From contig CM051461.1 in assembly GCA_028095005.1 (NCBI GenBank), forward strand, positions 167,282,144 through 167,346,143: a DNA stretch of 64,000 bases, read 5' to 3'. A program made the translations under genes and the position numbers. The stretch comes from Rhynchospora pubera (lineage: Eukaryota > Streptophyta > Magnoliopsida > Poales > Cyperaceae). The notes beneath the pieces were generated by a model that was not told the DNA's origin, made no database searches, and was given only the letters and a program-made list of their open reading frames with translations. Numbering within the stretch: the stretch's first letter is position 1; each line of letters opens with the position of its first letter. Of this stretch, positions 46,001-56,946 are shown one piece after another.

Positions 46001-46480
46001 GTGAGCGGTATTTCAATCAATTCCTTATCCTCAATCATTTGATTAAAGTCAAGCATTGACTGGATAGGTCGATTTCCATTAGTGGTTTCACTAAGGTTCC
46101 TTAGCAGGTTGAAATCCCCTATCACCATCCAAGGTAACCCATCAGAATTCGGTACAGACCTTAATTCATTTAAGAATTCAGCTTTGTTGCATTCCTCAAT
46201 CGGTCCATAGACTCCAGTAAGGAGAAAAGAAAAAGAATTTAAAGTTAGCTTCACAGTTAGAGAGTATCTCAACGACAGAGAGAAGGAACATATCATTGTT
46301 TCATGCCAAACAATGAGTATTCCTCCCCTCGTACCGATTGCATCAAGAGTTCTAAAATCATTGAAACGAAACGGGCAAATATTTTTAACTTTAAAAAAAT
46401 CACAAGAAGAAAGCTTTGTTTCTTGAAGACACAAAAGCTTACAATTGGCCCGAGCAACCGTATCTCTTGGTACTAGAAAC
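43054..46480 (-). mobile_element. L1-type LINE, 5'-truncated, with poly(A) tail
   Basis: ORF2 is followed by a short 3' untranslated region and then a 27-base poly(T) run (43054-43080 on plus, the poly(A) tail). At the other end the coding frame continues upstream of 46434 as PRDTVARANCKLLCLQE, then similarity to the expected endonuclease start is lost around 46475-46485, so ORF1 and the first few dozen ORF2 codons are absent. This 5' truncation is typical of target-primed reverse transcription. I could not find a clear target duplication. Confidence 0.85.
43222..46434 (-). CDS. LINE ORF2: endonuclease and reverse transcriptase, partial at the N terminus
   Basis: An open frame of 1070 codons without stops or frameshifts. 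Residues 1-200 are the apurinic-type endonuclease minus its first strand: LQETKL at the start, GVYGP, GDFN at 106-109, TWSSNRPRP and SDHAPLL at 189-195. A linker follows, then reverse transcriptase: TSGPDGWPAEFF (419-430), FRPISVIN (478-485), QTAFTKGRSI (511-520), YKVDFAKAFDSISW (544-557), LRQGDPLSPLLF (604-615), FADD at 646-649 (the catalytic box, F in place of the usual Y), then YLGLPLS. The C-terminal zf-RVT zinc finger has a C-P-I-C pair with H and C downstream (CPICRHANETGLHLFMQC). The listed start is not a true start: the frame is open further upstream and has no ATG there. The intact reading frame implies a young insertion. As a truncated copy it is unlikely to be mobile on its own. Confidence 0.95.
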   Translation of the reverse strand: MCLQETKLSSCDFFKVKNICPFRFNDFRTLDAIGTRGGILIVWHETMICSFSLSLRYSLTVKLTLNSFSFLLTGVYGPIEECNKAEFLNELRSVPNSDGLPWMVIGDFNLLRNLSETTNGNRPIQSMLDFNQMIEDKELIEIPLTGRRYTWSSNRPRPTLSKLDRAFLTGSWLEHNLKFTLSDQPTSTSDHAPLLLNISPTDKFKRRIFKFERFWFSFPEVDGIVADAWNSVGTHSNPAINFIRKSAAVRKALIKWSNSKFKGFNKADEKMKWFIQLLDRVEELRQLNCHEFELRRLLKSALAKIVVLKRTKWKQRAGLHWLKEGDCNSRFFHLTASSRRTYNSINCVEVDGELFHDQVDIAQNFLQFYKAALGTPPPQHPPYDLSGKIGPTILLQDLQLPFTVEEIQKTVFAMSNDKTSGPDGWPAEFFKYYWQLIKNDVIKAVMAFGNNTLDLWRFNLAQITLVPKKREAVLLSHFRPISVINTLIKIISKLLTERLQPHMATLISPLQTAFTKGRSIMESFMITREIISCYKKNKVPAVLYKVDFAKAFDSISWGYLINVMVERGFPPLWCNWIINLLRSSASTIKINGALSERFMHRRGLRQGDPLSPLLFNLVADSLQRFIMNANSLLTGPVIIPPKAVQFADDTIILMEAHPKNLGIISSILKHFSLLSGLAINAQKSAVVPISVPSTYLETIRSLLGCSVKEFPITYLGLPLSVRKPKRVHFLPLLQAMHERLQGWKSKFLSLGGRLVMIKAVLAALPLHFMQVFRLPQWLLDQIDKICRAFLWKGSASCLGGQCLVNWETCCLPKRCGGLGILHLKTQNEALLSKWLWKILTEQNSTWTATVREIYGSLEIDLLVNSDQISYGLKDVLLTAPLVLSSSIIDPASGGSLRWKWTADGTFTSKSTYLLTRDPGMRSPYHSLLWKAKAPLKAKIFYWLALRNRLNTRENMHNKGWQVTRICPICRHANETGLHLFMQCIFASHIWEHFLIQGMQPTYQEELWEFWLTNRLLTSTTYSNNRDTVWLAVTWNIWKMRNAVVFEEKGLNLRETIRKTIQDIRAWIDNS

Positions 46481-46484
46481 GTAC

Positions 46485-48035
46485 CAGTTTCGCATTGTAA
46501 CCAAATAAATTTGAAATAGGACTCATACCGCCAAATAAGTCTTTAAGAATCAGTGATTAATTTTGATTACTAAAATTAAGACTATATTAACAACAGTCTA
46601 GAGCTTTGTTGCGGCCCCACCACCTCAAGGTTTGGCCGTACTGAGCTCAAGATCATCATTTATCTGGTTTTGTGTCTGTTTTTCTCTTGACATTGGTTGA
46701 TTTTCCTCGGACATAATTCTAATATTCCCCTCAAAATTATAAAATTTAAACATCTAGACACGTGGGGACACATCAGTTTTCTCAAAAGAAATCATCTAAA
46801 AAAAATTTGTTGCCTTTGATGTTATCCCGTTCCCTAATTTGAGCCCATGAGGTCAAAATTGAAGTACAGGAAGTCAGGAACCAATTCATTCTCCTGTGAA
46901 ACCCACTAGTGAGATATATAGTATGGACAAATCTCACACACTGACACATGTACAAGCGTTAACTGGTTCACTTGCAGTGACCAGAGAGGGAGAAATAGTG
47001 TGCCCAATAAGCACCCACGATAGAGTTTTTGGTCCTGACTGTTGCTCTGGATTTGGTCTCTGTTCCTCCTCTTTATAACTTTTCTCTAAAGCTGTCACTC
47101 TCTCTCTATCTCAGTTGCATGGATGCACTGACCCAGCACATCATTCCATCTCAGGAAAGAAGCTAGTGAACTTTCAGCTGTTTTTTTCTGCTATGCTTCT
47201 AAACTGCAAAACAATGGAATCCAAGTCTATTTTATTAGGTAGGTTGAATTCAGAAGGGAAAATTAAACTGTGTGTTGAAACTGGTTTGTGCCATTTACAG
47301 CGTAATACATATGAAATTCAATATAAGGCCAATTCCAAGATTGCATGGTTCTGTGATTCACGAAAATAATGGAGGACATGGATGCATGAACAAGTGAAGG
47401 GGATTCATGCAAATGCTTTTTGGGTACTTAGTGTTTTAGTGGAATTGGGGGGATCCCACTATACAAAGACTAAGATTCTGCACTCTATCTCTCTCAGTCT
47501 CACTCAAAGAGGCAAAAGCAACAGAAAACAATACATGCGCAGTGTGTGTTTGTGAATCTCTATCATTCATTCATTCTCTTAGATTTTGACCCTTGATGAA
47601 ACATCTAATCAAATCCATCGAATCAATGATGGTGCTTGAACCCGGTGCGCGGGTCCCGTTCAGTGTGGCTGGCTCTGGCTTTGCATCAAGGGCTAGTTTA
47701 TGGGTCCCTTGATGGCAACTCAAGTACTGTTAGGCTTCATGCTTTTATTATTATTGAATAGGCAAACATATTAAGCAGAGGTATTACTATTATATTTAGC
47801 CCTGTCATGTAGGTCGGTACGGGACATTTCATTGTACATACTAATACCAAAGCGGCAAAGCCCTTAAAAAAACCTACCAGTTGTCAACGTACTCACTTAT
47901 TGTTCATAAAATACTTCTGACGAAAAATATATATATTTTTTTTTCTAAAATGAGGTTTGCTTATTTAAAAGGCCGAATGCCCAATCTGACAAATGAGCTT
48001 ATAATTTGTTGACTAAATTTTGACTTGATTTTCCT
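46485..48035. other. Intergenic
   Basis: No gene, tRNA or repeat recognised. Short frames at 46896-47078 and 47115-47369 have no domain. Confidence 0.4.
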
Positions 48036-48741
48036 CAGCTTCAGAACTCATCCTTATCAGTACGGGTGTCAAACGTTAACAAGGGAAGCAGAAAGGGGTG
48101 TTCCGTTTCTTTTCTATTCCGGCACACGTAAACAAAATCCATTCTGTTTCTGTTCTGTTTCTGTTCTGTTTCGTAAAACGAACAGTTTTCTATTCCATTA
48201 GTTGTTCCGTTCTCCATTTTCCATTGATTCCAATCTGGTAAACGAAACACTAACGTTTATCAGTACCAGTTCTGTTTTCTAAAATGAAACCCGTTTCCAT
48301 TTTGTTAGTTGTTCTGTTTTGGACGAAACGGAACAGAAACGTGCGAAACGGAATCCGTTGACAGCCCTATCAGGTCATTGCTTTCTCTGTAAAGGCTTAG
48401 GACCACCTATTACTTTTTTTTTTTTTTGAGTTTTAGAGTGTGGGGAAGTGGGAGTTGATGTTTCGGCTATGTGCTTCCTGACAAATGACAATATATAGTA
48501 AAGCTATTGATGGTTGCAATCAATGAACAAATAATTGCATGATTAGAGGCATTGCACTGTTGTTTCAACTAAGACAACGCTTAAAAGGCCTTCAAGCCTT
48601 TTTCTTTCGGTGTATGTAGGAGTGTAGGACAAATAAAGTTCCAAAATTTCCAAATTTGTGGGGGCCTCATCACAGTTTTGAAAAGAAAAAAATTACGAGT
48701 ATGACACGTCAATGACCTGATAAGGATGAGTTCTGAAGCTG
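48036..48741. mobile_element. Element with 32 bp inverted repeats, left arm interrupted by a hAT MITE
   Basis: CAGCTTCAGAACTCATCC plus TTATCAG (48036-48060) is exactly complementary to 48717-48741. The arm continues with GTCATTG, found on the left only after the inserted hAT MITE (48074-48080 region displaced to 48374-48380) and on the right at 48710-48716. No target duplication of the outer element was recognised. Confidence 0.65.
48061..48369. mobile_element. hAT-type MITE, GGAACG family, nested
   Basis: Ends TACGGGTGTCAA and, inverted, TAGGGCTGTCAA, with iterated GTTCCGTTT/GAACGG inside. The intact right arm of the host element shows the empty site as CTTATCAGGTCATTG; here TATCAG is present on both sides, consistent with a target duplication. 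Confidence 0.7.
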
Positions 48742-50372
48742 TACGTTGTTTATTCTTTTAAGAACTTGTTTATTTGTTTTCTTAAGAATGTTGTTGTTTA
48801 TATTTTTTCTTCTCAATTTTTGAGATAAATTTGAGTATATGCCTAAATAACTCCAATTTTTTAAAGACCTTAGAACGATTACCTCAATTTATCCTCAGTA
48901 TCTCTCCCTAGGCATAAGTTTGCGAAGGAACTCAATTTTAGGTTTTTTTAGGTGCAATTAAGAACTTACTACTTTTTTTTTTTTTTTGAAAAGTAAGAAC
49001 TTACTACTAAGAACAGTGTTATGACTATGATTTCCTCGTGCTGTTGTCGTATCCCAGTGGAGCTAGAATCTGGTGGGACATCACTTTACCTTTGTTATTT
49101 TATTCTGGTTTAGTTAGGTTTTATTTGAAACCTTTTGAGAAACTTAACAGTGAAACAGTCATTAATTAACTGGACAAGTTGTAGAATTTTTTGATTCACT
49201 CATCTACCAACAGTTGTAATTTTTGTGTGGGTCATGGATAAAAAGAATTTTTTGCAATTTCTTTCTTTGTCTTCTAGAGCGAAATGTGTATAACGGCTTT
49301 CTGATTTTCTACAGAGATATCACCAGAGGAGCTCATCACAGATGTTTAATGAATGGGTTCACAGCGCCGAGCTCATTCATTAGTACTTACTTTTTTCTTT
49401 CTTCCTCCAAATTTTCTCTTTAGGCCTTGTGAGAGTGATAAGTGCAATCCTCCATTTTTCCATCCATACTAGCTATTTCATTCAAAAAAAAAAAAAAAAA
49501 AGACGCTGAAGAACGCCTGTTCTTTTTTAGTGTCATCGTCTCCTTCCCTCCTCTCTCCACTTCACTTCCAAACCCTAAATCATTATTTAATTTCTCTCAA
49601 ATTTACAAATAATTCAACAAAATTAACACATAATTCGACAAACTGAACATATAATTGAACAAAGTAAATAAATACATTACAAGAAACACAGGTAGAACAT
49701 AAAAAGAAAAACAAAACAAACATATGATTCAATAATTGAACACAGAAATGAAAAAAAAAAGTAACAAATAGGTGCTCTCTCTCGGGCAAGTTTCAGAAAT
49801 TACATTATAGACTAATTAAGTCGGAACTACTTAAACATAGAGTTTTCTGTTTTATGAGGTATATGTTTAGACTGTTTAAATTTGCACAGCATAAATCTCA
49901 AATGTAATACCAAATTGTTCATATTTTTTTAGGGGTAGAGTGGTGAACTGGTGATTGCCACACCCACAATAGATTTTATTTATATAATAAAATTGCCAGA
50001 GTCCTAACAATATGGCACTATCTTTCATCGCCGGATCCGGTGCTTCCTATATGCAAGTTTTATGTCGCTATCAATTTTTGTTAATATATTTGTGTGCGTA
50101 ATTAAACATGCATGCCAACGAATTTTAGTTCTTTGTATATAGTAGGCTGCAACTTGACTTAATCAAGTGGTGCATGTATATGCATGCACCATCACACTAG
50201 ACGGTCAATAGTTTAATTATTTACTTTGATTTATTCTTTTATTTGCTCATCATTATACGTTTTTGTGCTATTGAGTATGGATGTTTGGGTTTTTTTAATT
50301 GGGCAGGGAAAGCCGTGGCAAAAATTTAGGTTAAATTTTATAAGGGTTGTTTGAAGTCTAGTTGATTGTGTG
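48742..50372. other. Intergenic
   Basis: No gene recognised. AT-rich, with A/T homopolymer runs near 48412, 48970 and 49484 and repeated AATTCAACAAA-like phrases at 49604-49680. Confidence 0.4.
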
Positions 50373-52306
50373 TAGGGCTGCAAAATGATCGAGACGATGG
50401 CGTAAATGAACTGTTGCGTCGATCATTTCGTCCTATGCGACGAAACAGATCTTTTATTTCGTTGATTGATCGAAGGGAAAACCAAGTCTCAAAATAAAAA
50501 CCTCGTGTCTGCCGATCTAATCGTTTGTAGAACAGCTTGAGGGTCGAATCCACAGGGACGGTGTTGGAATATTAGTCTTTTACTTTACTAAACTAGCTAG
50601 ACGGTTCAACTCTTTTGTAAATTAAGGGTTGCAGGTGAGCCTAAATCCTAAGTCTAGTTACAAGGTCAAAACAAGAATTAATGAGAGAGATTCAACAAGT
50701 CACGAAATTCTAGGGTTTCTGGTTGCTAACACTTCTTCTTAGTCCCAGTTCCAGCGGCCCGCTGACTCTCGTAGCGGCCCGCTAAAAGAACTTAGGTCGC
50801 TGATCTATTAGACTGGTTGCTGGCTACTTGGCGGGCATAGACAACCTCGCTGATTCACTCAGCGGCCCGCTAGGATTAGCGATGTGATTGCAAATTGACT
50901 TAATTCAGTTGATAATTGTGTAGGGATAATGACTTAATTAAGGTTCCTAGATCAAACTCTCGTTTTAGGTCTGGTTATCAATTAATTAATCCAATTTTCC
51001 TCGTATAGAATCTAGATTTCAACTATCGTTTCTTGGTCTAGTTTCTACAAGTTTATACCTTTCTAACCTATGAAATCCTTGAGTTTTCACTCTTGAAAAG
51101 GACTTAACTCTCGTTAACTAGTCCTGGTTTAACCTTTCAGTTTACAACCTTCATGTTAATCATAATCATGCCTAATAATTTAAGTTTATTTGGACTTAAC
51201 CACCTAATAATTAAGCGAGCTCTACTTAACGGGTGTAAACAAATCTACTTAAAAACAATCATGGCATAATCAATTCAAGCAATTCAAGTAAGGTATAAAA
51301 CACAAAGATATCAAATAAACTAAATAAATATGCAATTAACAACTAAGAATTCGAGTTTACAACCATAGCCCTAAAACAAACAATCAACAACTAAGAAACA
51401 TCATACAAACACAAGAGAAAATGAGAATAAGGAAAGATTACAACCAATTGCTCTTGCGTGTATCGAAATCTCCTATCAAACACGTCTCTTGCTGTCGCAA
51501 ATGACCTGCTTGGCGCTGCCACGATCCGGACTTGAGACCTAACTCTCAAATAACTCAATATCTAACCCTAACTTGACCTTGGATTGGTCTCCTCCTTGTT
51601 CTCTCTCAAAACCTCCTCAAACAGGTCTTTAATAGGCCTTGGGAACGTCTAGAAATGCTGAAAATAACTGAAGACGTGCTCTGGATGCACCTGGAGTCGA
51701 TAGAAACCGCCATCCAAATATAGAATTGCCAAATCGGGCGATTCTGCTAAATCTGGCAGTTCCAGGTCTGCGGGCCGCTGGGACTTTCAGCGGGTCGCAG
51801 GAAAATGTCAGCACTGCATCCTGTCAGTATTTTGGGCATATCTCTTTCATCCGAACTCCGTTTGAGGTGATTCAAGATCCGTTGGAAAGCTTAGAACGAG
51901 CTCTTCAACTTTATGGACTCATCCAAGTCATTTCTTGTCCAGAATCTGCAATTAAATTAGAAACTATGGTAGTAACACATTCTTGACACAAAACTCTAAT
52001 TAAACTAACCTAAACTCATCTAAACTATCTAAACTATGCAAACTCAAGGCAATTGGTTTAGTTTGGAGACAAAATGGTACCTGAATATGCATATAAAATC
52101 CACTCATCATTGATCGTTTCGTCCAGATGAAACGATCGGAATTGACGAAATTTTCGTGATTTACACATGGATGAAACCGTTTCGTTGTGTTTGTCAATTG
52201 TTTCGTCAAACCAAACGAAATCATTTTGTTGTTTCGTTAACCGTTTCGTCCGGACGAAACGAAACGAAACGAAAAATAATTAAAACGATTTCCGTTTTTA
52301 GTCCTA
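50373..52306. mobile_element. hAT-type MITE, GAAACG family, split by a nested insertion
   Basis: A perfect 8 bp duplication ATTGTGTG (50365-50372 and 52307-52314) flanks ends TAGGGCTGCAAAATGATCG and, inverted, TAGGACTAAAAACGGAAATCG. Without the nested 1.6 kb the element is about 300 bp, like its relatives at 2199 and 62309. Confidence 0.85.
50473..52108. mobile_element. Nested insertion of unknown class, 1.6 kb
   Basis: Flanked by ATTGATCG on both sides (50465-50472 and 52109-52116). It has no terminal inverted repeats, LTRs or coding domains. It contains three GCGGCCCGCT motifs (50755-50870), which pair within themselves, and the phrase GGGTCGAATCCACAGGGAC near 50542, which I associate with non-autonomous plant retroelements. 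Class left open. Confidence 0.6.
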
Positions 52307-52763
52307 ATTGTGTGTATAACTTTGTTTCTAGTAATAGAAACGGGCCCAATAGCCTTTTTTTCAAAGAAAAAATATATATTCTTTTATTTGTGTCGGTACA
52401 AGGCACTATATAATGACGAAAAGATACGCCGTTGAATTAGGGCAGTCGATTGAGGTTTCGAACAATAAGCTAATCATAAAAGACTAGCATATATAAGATA
52501 TTCTCATACGTGGGCAAATAAAAAAATAAAATATTATTAGGTAAAAATATGTTGCTTAATCTACTAGCAATACAAATAGATATGTTATTCAATTTGTTTT
52601 TTTTTTGTTAGACGGAAAATCAAAATATATTATTGTTCTCGCTTGTTGATTGATATCCAACCACAGATCAAATCGAACGAGCGGTAAAAATACGTATTTA
52701 TCTGCTAGATCTAGCGTGTTAACACCTTTTGGATCCATGTGTTTTTAAGTAGTAGAGATATCT

Positions 52764-52907
52764 AAGAACTAGCTTTTGGTCTAGTGACAAAGAACAATGC
52801 ATCTCAATTAAGATGTCGCAGGTTCGAAATTCGACTGGAGGATCCTTATAAACATTTAATTTAAAAATAAATTGAGAAGCTTTATTCCCAATTTATCTTA
52901 AAAAAAA
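52764..52907 (+). repeat. tRNA-derived SINE
   Basis: A-box TGGTCTAGTGA near 52777-52787, B-box region GGTTCGAAATTCG from 52821, short unique body (AATTTAAAAATAAATTGAGAA) and an A-rich tail. A perfect 14 bp duplication TAGTAGAGATATCT (52750-52763 and 52908-52921) flanks it. Confidence 0.9.
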
Positions 52908-53183
52908 TAGTAGAGATATCTTATTCACATCCGCACACATTATTTTAGACGTGTCAAGAATAACTAAGTCAATTTATACCATTGACAGTCCTAGGAAACA
53001 CAATTAGTTCAATTGTCATGTTTATTATAGCAAATGTTTTTCAATCGAGGACGTACATAGTTACTGTAATGTAATATACATATTTTAGTTTAAATACAAA
53101 CAGTTTAAAATTTTGTATGTTTTTATATATTTGAATGTAATATCATAATTAATTAAATTGGCCGATCGACCTGAATGAAAGCA

Positions 53184-53186
<3 letters not shown>

Positions 53187-53245
<59 letters not shown>
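53187..53245. repeat. (TA)n microsatellite
   Basis: About 29 uninterrupted AT dinucleotides, directly abutting the palindromic MITE at 53246. Confidence 0.95.
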
Positions 53246-53248
<3 letters not shown>

Positions 53249-53594
53249 TAGCTACGGTGAGTCGTGATCAAAACTCCTAGATCTAGATCAAAATGACCGA
53301 TCCAAACCGTCCAATATGATCTCCCTATTGAAATCTCCATGTAGACCAAATTTTTCATTTTTTCGAAATTTTTAAGTATTTTTTTGAAATTTTAGAAAAT
53401 CATTAATCTAATTGGTTCTGAACCATTCAAAAATATCAGTTTTTAAAAATCCGAAAAAAATACTTAAAAATTTCGAAAAAATAAAAAATTTGGTTTGCAC
53501 GGAGATTTCAATAGGGAGATCATATTGGACGGTTTGGATCGGTCATTTTGATCTAGATCTAGGAGTTTTGGTCGCGACTCACCGTAGCTAAACT
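53246..53594. mobile_element. Near-perfect palindromic MITE, arms about 135 bp
   Basis: GTTTAGCTACGGTGAGTCG begins both arms; the arms are complementary almost throughout, including GATCTAGATCAAAATG and GACCGATCCAAACCGTCC, with only a few mismatches around a loop of about 80 bp. Flanks are TA-rich, hiding the target duplication. A transcript would fold into long double-stranded RNA. Confidence 0.85.
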
Positions 53595-53696
53595 CTATAT
53601 ATATAGCATATACAATTATATCCCTCTCCTATGCTTAAAATTACTAGTACGTGCATTAGTACTTGTTATGCATTTTTAGATTTCAGTGGTTGTATT

Positions 53697-53795
53697 TTTT
53701 TTAAAGATAAATTGGGGTTTAAGTAATCCAATTTATTTTTAAATTAAATGTCTATAAAAGACCTTCCAATCAGGTTTCGAACCTGCGACCTTTAA
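53697..53795 (-). repeat. tRNA-derived SINE, head truncated
   Basis: Poly(T), then the SINE body (AATTTATTTTTAAATTAAAT, GTCTATAAAAGACC) and the B-box region (GGTTTCGAACCTGCGACC), but no A-box. The flanks ATTTCAGTGGTTGTATT and ATTTCGGTGTTTGTATT form a 17 bp duplication with two differences. Confidence 0.8.
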
Positions 53796-55046
53796 ATTTC
53801 GGTGTTTGTATTATTTTATTATTCATCATGTTGGTTTTATTGATTTTATTATTATTCATTTTGATCGATTTGGTTTATATTATTATTCCTCATGCATGCA
53901 TGTTAAGTGATTTATTATTATATTTTATTTTGTTATTCCCTGTTATATATTATTTCAACACCCGAATGGTAATCTGGAACTGAGCTAGGGAAACTATTAT
54001 CGTAATCATAAGCAAAACCTGAATATGCATGCATGTGTCACTTCAATATTGAAGGTGCAACTCAATATGTGTCACCTGAATAAATATAATTTATAGCAAT
54101 CATACACAAATGGGACCTTTAATCGAGGATGTGACATAGCATTTACGTATTGTGAAGCACTTGGATTTTCTTTGATCCCTCGATTAATTTAATTTATTAT
54201 GTATCATTCTGTCTGGTAGTTTGGCTGGCTGTGTCGCTGTTTTTCTCTTCCTTTCTTTATATTTTTAGTGAGTTTTCTGTTTAGGTACTTTCAATTATTT
54301 TTATATGAAGAGGAGGAGAGAGCGACACCACACCTCAGAATCAGATATATTCAAAGCCGAGAAATGCGGCTACTTGCCGCCTCTTCTTTTATTTCACAAA
54401 AATAAGAAAGATAGTGCTTACTTTTCTGGCAGTTCCCTGTTCTACAAGTGAAAGAGCACTAGCAGATAGCAGAACACAACCCCTCTCTCTCTTCCCTCTC
54501 TCAAATTTAGGAAAAGGTGTGCATGGAAATTACAGAATGCATGGAGAATGGAAGGAGGGTGTTGGTTGTTTACTTGTTTTTCTTCAATTACGAATAAATT
54601 TGTTAATGACATTCTATATGTATATTATTGATGCCCTCCTTGTGCAGTTGCATGTGCTTCATGCAAATAGAACTGAGGAAAACAAGAAATATCAGGCCGT
54701 TTGGCCACCCTTTTTCTCCTATCATTCTTTCTGCTTCTTTCGTTTTTAATTTACAAGCACATGCAGCATATACTTTATATAACAAGCAAAAAAGTTCATA
54801 GTTTGGGACCAACTTATTAATTTATTAGAACCCAAAATCAGATCTTTAGCATAATAATAATTGGACATTTTCCCACCGGCCCCCACCTAATCTACTGTGA
54901 GTGCAGCATGCATGTAAGCTGGCCGGTTAATTTATTCAAACAACTTATTACGGACCAAAGCTATATATCTACACCATAAAAGAAATAAATAAATGAATAC
55001 AATATATTAATTTATCTATATATCCTGTCAAAAATTTATAGATTAT
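53796..55046. other. Intergenic
   Basis: No gene recognised. Frames at 54414-54749 are without domain. Confidence 0.4.
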
Positions 55047-55989
55047 GGGGGCGTTTGTTTGCGTAGTAAGGAGTTGCATAACTTAAGGATGCCTAAGTGT
55101 TTATGTAGTGTTATGTATAATAGATGTTTGGTTGTGTAGTAAGGATGACTAACTTAATGCATGCATATATTCATGTAAAAAGACGAAAATTCCTTTAAAT
55201 TTGAATAAGTATTATGTATTATATGTTGTGACTTAATTATTGTTAATTATTAATTATTATAAAAATTAATTATTAATGATGATAATAAATCATTTTTACT
55301 ATTATGAAATATTAATAATTACTTTTAATTAAATATTATAAATATTATTATTTATTTTATAATAAAAATTATTATTGATTAATTATCTTCAATTAATTAA
55401 TATTATTAATTAATATTACTTGTTAAATATTATTAATTATAATAATTAATCTTGGTTATTAATTATGATTTTTTAATAATTATTGTTACTTATTAACTAT
55501 TATTATTTATTAATTAATATTAATTAATTTTTTATTTTTAATTATTATAGAAATTAATTATTAATGATAATAAGAAATATTTTATTATTATGAAATATTA
55601 TTAATTATTTTTAATTAAATATTATAAATATTATTAATTATTTAATAATAAATCAATATTGTTTATTAATTATTATTATTACTTGTTATATATTATTATT
55701 TATTAATTATAATAATTAATATTTATTACTAATTATGATTTTTAATAGTTATTATTACTTATTAAATATTATTATTTATTAATTATTATAGATTATTAAA
55801 TATAATTATTAATTATTTCTAAGGGGTATTGTTGGAAAAAAAATTAAAAGGGACCAATGCATAACTTATGCAACCTATTTAGGTTGCATAACTTATGTAC
55901 CCTTAAGGCATCTTATGTAAGAGGTGTTTGGTGACTTAAGGATACATAACTTAAGTTATGCACCCTTCAAGTCACAAACAAACGCCCCC
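55047..55989. mobile_element. PIF/Harbinger-like element, 0.94 kb, very AT-rich core
   Basis: GGGGGCGTTTGTTTG ends with a TAT duplication (55044-55046 and 55990-55992). Inverted similarity continues (GCATAACTTAAGG). The centre (about 55200-55830) is almost pure A/T with iterated TTAATTATTA. No transposase. Confidence 0.8.
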
Positions 55990-56165
55990 TATATATATTG
56001 CTTAATATATTTTTTTCTATTTATTAGGTGTGCACACAGATAGTGAGTAACACCACTATTAACAATTAGTAGGTTTAAATTCCGAAAAATGTAGGGCCAT
56101 CGTAATGTGAGAATAAAAATAATACAATATCATTTAGTACAAAATAAAAAAAATAGCATTGCACA

Positions 56166-56310
56166 TTTTTGAAAATAAATTGGGGTCAAGCCTCCCAACT
56201 TATTTTTAAATAAATTAAATGTCTATAAAGACCTCCTAGCCGGATTTCGAAATTGCGACCTCTCATTTGAAATGTATTGCTCTTTACCACTAGATCAAGA
56301 ACTAGTTCTC
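56166..56310 (-). repeat. tRNA-derived SINE
   Basis: Full-length copy: A-box complement CCACTAGATCA, B-box region GGATTTCGAAATTGCG, body with AACTTATTTTTAAATAAATT. The flanks ATAGCATTGC and ATAGCATTTGC are an imperfect target duplication. Confidence 0.8.
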
Positions 56311-56789
56311 GATAGCATTTGCTATCACATTGTGCTAATAAGAAAACGTACGGCTGATAATTTCTTTCAGACTCTTGTTTAACAACAGGTGTGTGCTTAA
56401 TTTGAACAGGATGGCCATATATCGCAAGACATAAATATGACACGTATATACATATCTTATTCCGAATGGCCAATGGTACTCGGAACAATGGTACTCATGG
56501 TATAACATGCCATATGGGTGAGAAATTTAAATAAACAACATGCATGCATGTTGGCGTATATATATATGCTTAAGTCAATTGTTATATAGTTCAATTTTTT
56601 ATATTTTTTTAATTTGCGAGTAAAATGTTAAAATTGACTTTGACCGTCCGATAAACTAAGAAAATATAAAAAAAGTAAACAGAATCATTTTTTTTTCCCA
56701 ATTGGTCCTATAAATAGAATGAGAAAATAATATTTACTATTTAGTCATATCCTTCATTCTCCACCGATCGATATCATAAAAGTTATATA

Positions 56790-56946
56790 GCTTGCGTTTG
56801 GATGAGAGAAGAAGAAGATGAAGAAGGAAGATGAGAAGAAAAAAAATTATAAACAATCCAAACTCTTCACAAAATTACACACTTCCCAATACTTCTTCTC
56901 ACTTCTTCCCTTCTTCCCTTCTTCCCACACCTATTCAAACGGAGCC
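56790..56946. mobile_element. Tourist/PIF-like MITE, copy 4
   Basis: The ends GCTTGCGTTTGGAT and, inverted, GGCTCCGTTTGAAT, with the same interior as copy 3; TATA-type flanks. It lies 1.1 kb upstream of the WRKY start. Confidence 0.75.

Noticed and set aside
43030..46520. Target duplication of the LINE
   Set aside because: I compared both flanks and found no convincing direct repeat, so none is reported.
53187..53245. CRISPR-like or functional array
   Set aside because: It is a simple TA microsatellite in a plant nuclear genome; no CRISPR array occurs in this window.
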